Shown here piece after piece: positions 14,247 to 14,900 of a DNA stretch of 14,900 bases; the stretch's first letter is position 1; each line of letters begins with the position of its first letter. Source of the DNA: Candidatus Omnitrophota bacterium (GTDB lineage: Bacteria; Omnitrophota; Koll11; JAHIPI01); assembly GCA_028718265.1 (NCBI GenBank), contig JAQUMG010000018.1, forward strand, positions 1-14,900, given 5' to 3'. The position numbers and the translations under genes are program-made. A model generated the notes under the pieces. It had not been told where the DNA came from, searched no databases, and saw only the letters and a program-made list of their open reading frames with translations.

Positions 14247-14623
14247 AACAAAATACTTGTAAAAAGAGATGTCGGCCGGCATCTGCATATTAAAAATACG
14301 GCAATAAATACCAGTATGCCGTTTGCCATATGCAGTAAAAGATTGCCTAAATGAAAACCGAAGGGGTTCATCTTCCAAATATGATAATCTGCCATAAACG
14401 ACAGCGCCTGGACGGGGCGGTAAAAATTACTGTGGCTGGCACCGGTTTTTTCGGCGTGGGAATGATATGAGTCGGTCGTAAAAATCCGGGGTATATACCG
14501 CAGGTCTTTTATAAAATCATTGTTTTCTATAAGGAAGTGGTCGTCCCATACAAAATCATTGCTGAGAGAATTAAAATATACGGCCAATGTTATAAGAGCT
14601 AAGAGGAGAAATATCCTTTTCAT
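14243..14623 (-). pseudogene. GT-C/TMTC-like membrane protein, N-terminal part before a frameshift
   Basis: This holds the start (ATG at 14623) of the GT-C/TPR protein. MKRIFLLLALITLAVYFNSLSNDF is the first membrane helix, followed by VWDDHFLIENND, the acidic DD motif that binds metal or the lipid phosphate in GT-C enzymes, and NFYRPVQALSFMADY, then LGNLLLHMANGILVFIAVFLI, the second helix. The frame then reads SLFTSILF and stops at TAG (14243-14245). One extra base in the TTTT run (minus-strand T at 14245-14248) would continue it as ...SILFLVHPVQTGAV, precisely the family sequence carried in the other frame. The loss of one T in a homopolymer is therefore the simplest explanation. The ribosome-binding site is weak (AGGA, 13 bases away). 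It follows the deaminase-like gene by 22 bases. Confidence 0.83.
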
Positions 14624-14645
14624 ATTAAGATCGGATCCTATATAT

Positions 14646-14900
14646 TTAGTCGTCGTCCCATGACACCGAATGATTCTTCATAAAATCTTTCATCATGTCT
14701 TTGCATTCTTGCATGTCCAGATCTATCAATTGCACTCCCTTAACCTGCAGATAGCCCTCCGGCCCCTTAAAAGTTTCGTTCTCCCCTATGACCACGACCG
14801 GAATTTTATACGACAGGATGGTGTCGGCAGCTTCATCGCACGGCGAGAGGGTCGTATAGAGTATACATTTCCCGCAATCCCTCTCTGCCGGCTTACCCGC
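14646..14900 (-). CDS. Cytosine deaminase-like protein (CDA fold), C-terminal 84 residues (runs off right edge)
   Basis: The 84 visible residues match the C-terminal half of the yeast-type cytosine deaminase / nucleoside deaminase family: ILYTTLSPC, then PVVVIGENETFKGPEGYL, then LIDLDMQECKDMMKDFM and an end SWDDD. Yeast Fcy1 has the same order, with SPCDMC, GENVNFKSKGEKYLQ and a W-rich acidic end. Such enzymes deaminate cytosine or related bases using a zinc held by one His and two Cys. The N-terminal half with the HxE motif lies outside the window. The zinc motif here reads SPCDEA, not PCxxC: the second cysteine is replaced by alanine, so zinc binding and activity are doubtful; another nearby cysteine pair (CGKC, about 12 residues earlier) might compensate, which is speculation. 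It heads the right-hand run, 22 bases before the GT-C gene. Confidence 0.8.
   Translation of the reverse strand, partial: AGKPAERDCGKCILYTTLSPCDEAADTILSYKIPVVVIGENETFKGPEGYLQVKGVQLIDLDMQECKDMMKDFMKNHSVSWDDD

Noticed and set aside
12873..14378. Separate gene starting at 14378 with a different N-terminus
   Set aside because: The first codons of that frame overlap the N-terminal coding frame of the GT-C protein and do not match the family; the family sequence switches frames near 14245 instead.

Overview
This window looks like a chromosomal segment of an uncultured, anaerobic, Gram-negative-type bacterium, most likely from a metagenome. My best guess is Candidatus Omnitrophota (OP3) or a close relative. 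The grounds are the mix of tiny zinc-motif proteins, radical SAM enzymes, a stand-alone receiver, AsmA-like and GT-C/TPR membrane proteins and short palindromic intergenic repeats. This is family resemblance from memory, not a database result. Moderate GC, good Shine-Dalgarno sites, sigma70-type promoters and a Gram-negative envelope (AsmA-like protein, lipoprotein, probable outer-membrane repeat protein) are visible directly.

Layout. (1) 1-1546, minus: the first 515 codons of a magnesium-type P-type ATPase (mgtA), running off the left edge. (2) 1574-2088, minus: tRNA-Pro(TGG) and tRNA-Arg(TCT), separated by about 360 bases without a gene. That spacer holds three perfect tandem copies of an 83-bp unit and two imperfect inverted repeats; a good sigma70 promoter precedes tRNA-Arg. 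(3) 2153-10417, minus: ten closely packed genes. In transcription order they are a 53-aa zinc-motif protein, a B12-binding radical SAM protein, a YgiQ-type radical SAM protein, a HEAT-like lipoprotein, a small exported protein, an unknown membrane protein, a DedA protein, a PAS histidine kinase, a single-domain response regulator and an exported EF-hand protein. (4) 10438-10510: a divergent promoter region, with near-consensus 17-bp-spaced promoters on both strands. (5) 10571-10917, plus: two 54-aa proteins, one lysine-rich and one with two CxxC pairs, behind a leader that can form two hairpins; the second overlaps the ribosome-binding site. (6) 10974-11009: a perfect 16-bp-stem palindrome between the convergent units, just beyond a C-terminally short mscL. 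(7) 11014-14900, minus: mscL, a 15-residue-repeat surface protein (LA_2272-like), an AsmA-like protein, a GT-C/TPR membrane protein broken by one frameshift, and the C-terminal part of a cytosine-deaminase-like protein.

How the genes fit together. The right-hand minus block is mainly envelope biology: AsmA-like transport, an outer-membrane-type repeat protein, osmotic safety valve and probable glycosyltransferase. The long left-hand block joins radical SAM modification enzymes to exported proteins and a two-component pair, with DedA immediately before the kinase and a calcium-binding-type exported protein immediately after the regulator. I see no CRISPR array, transposase gene, phage module or defence island. 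The most unusual signals are the tRNA-linked 83-bp tandem array, the SD-overlapping palindrome, the palindrome at the mscL 3' end, and a deaminase lacking one canonical zinc cysteine.
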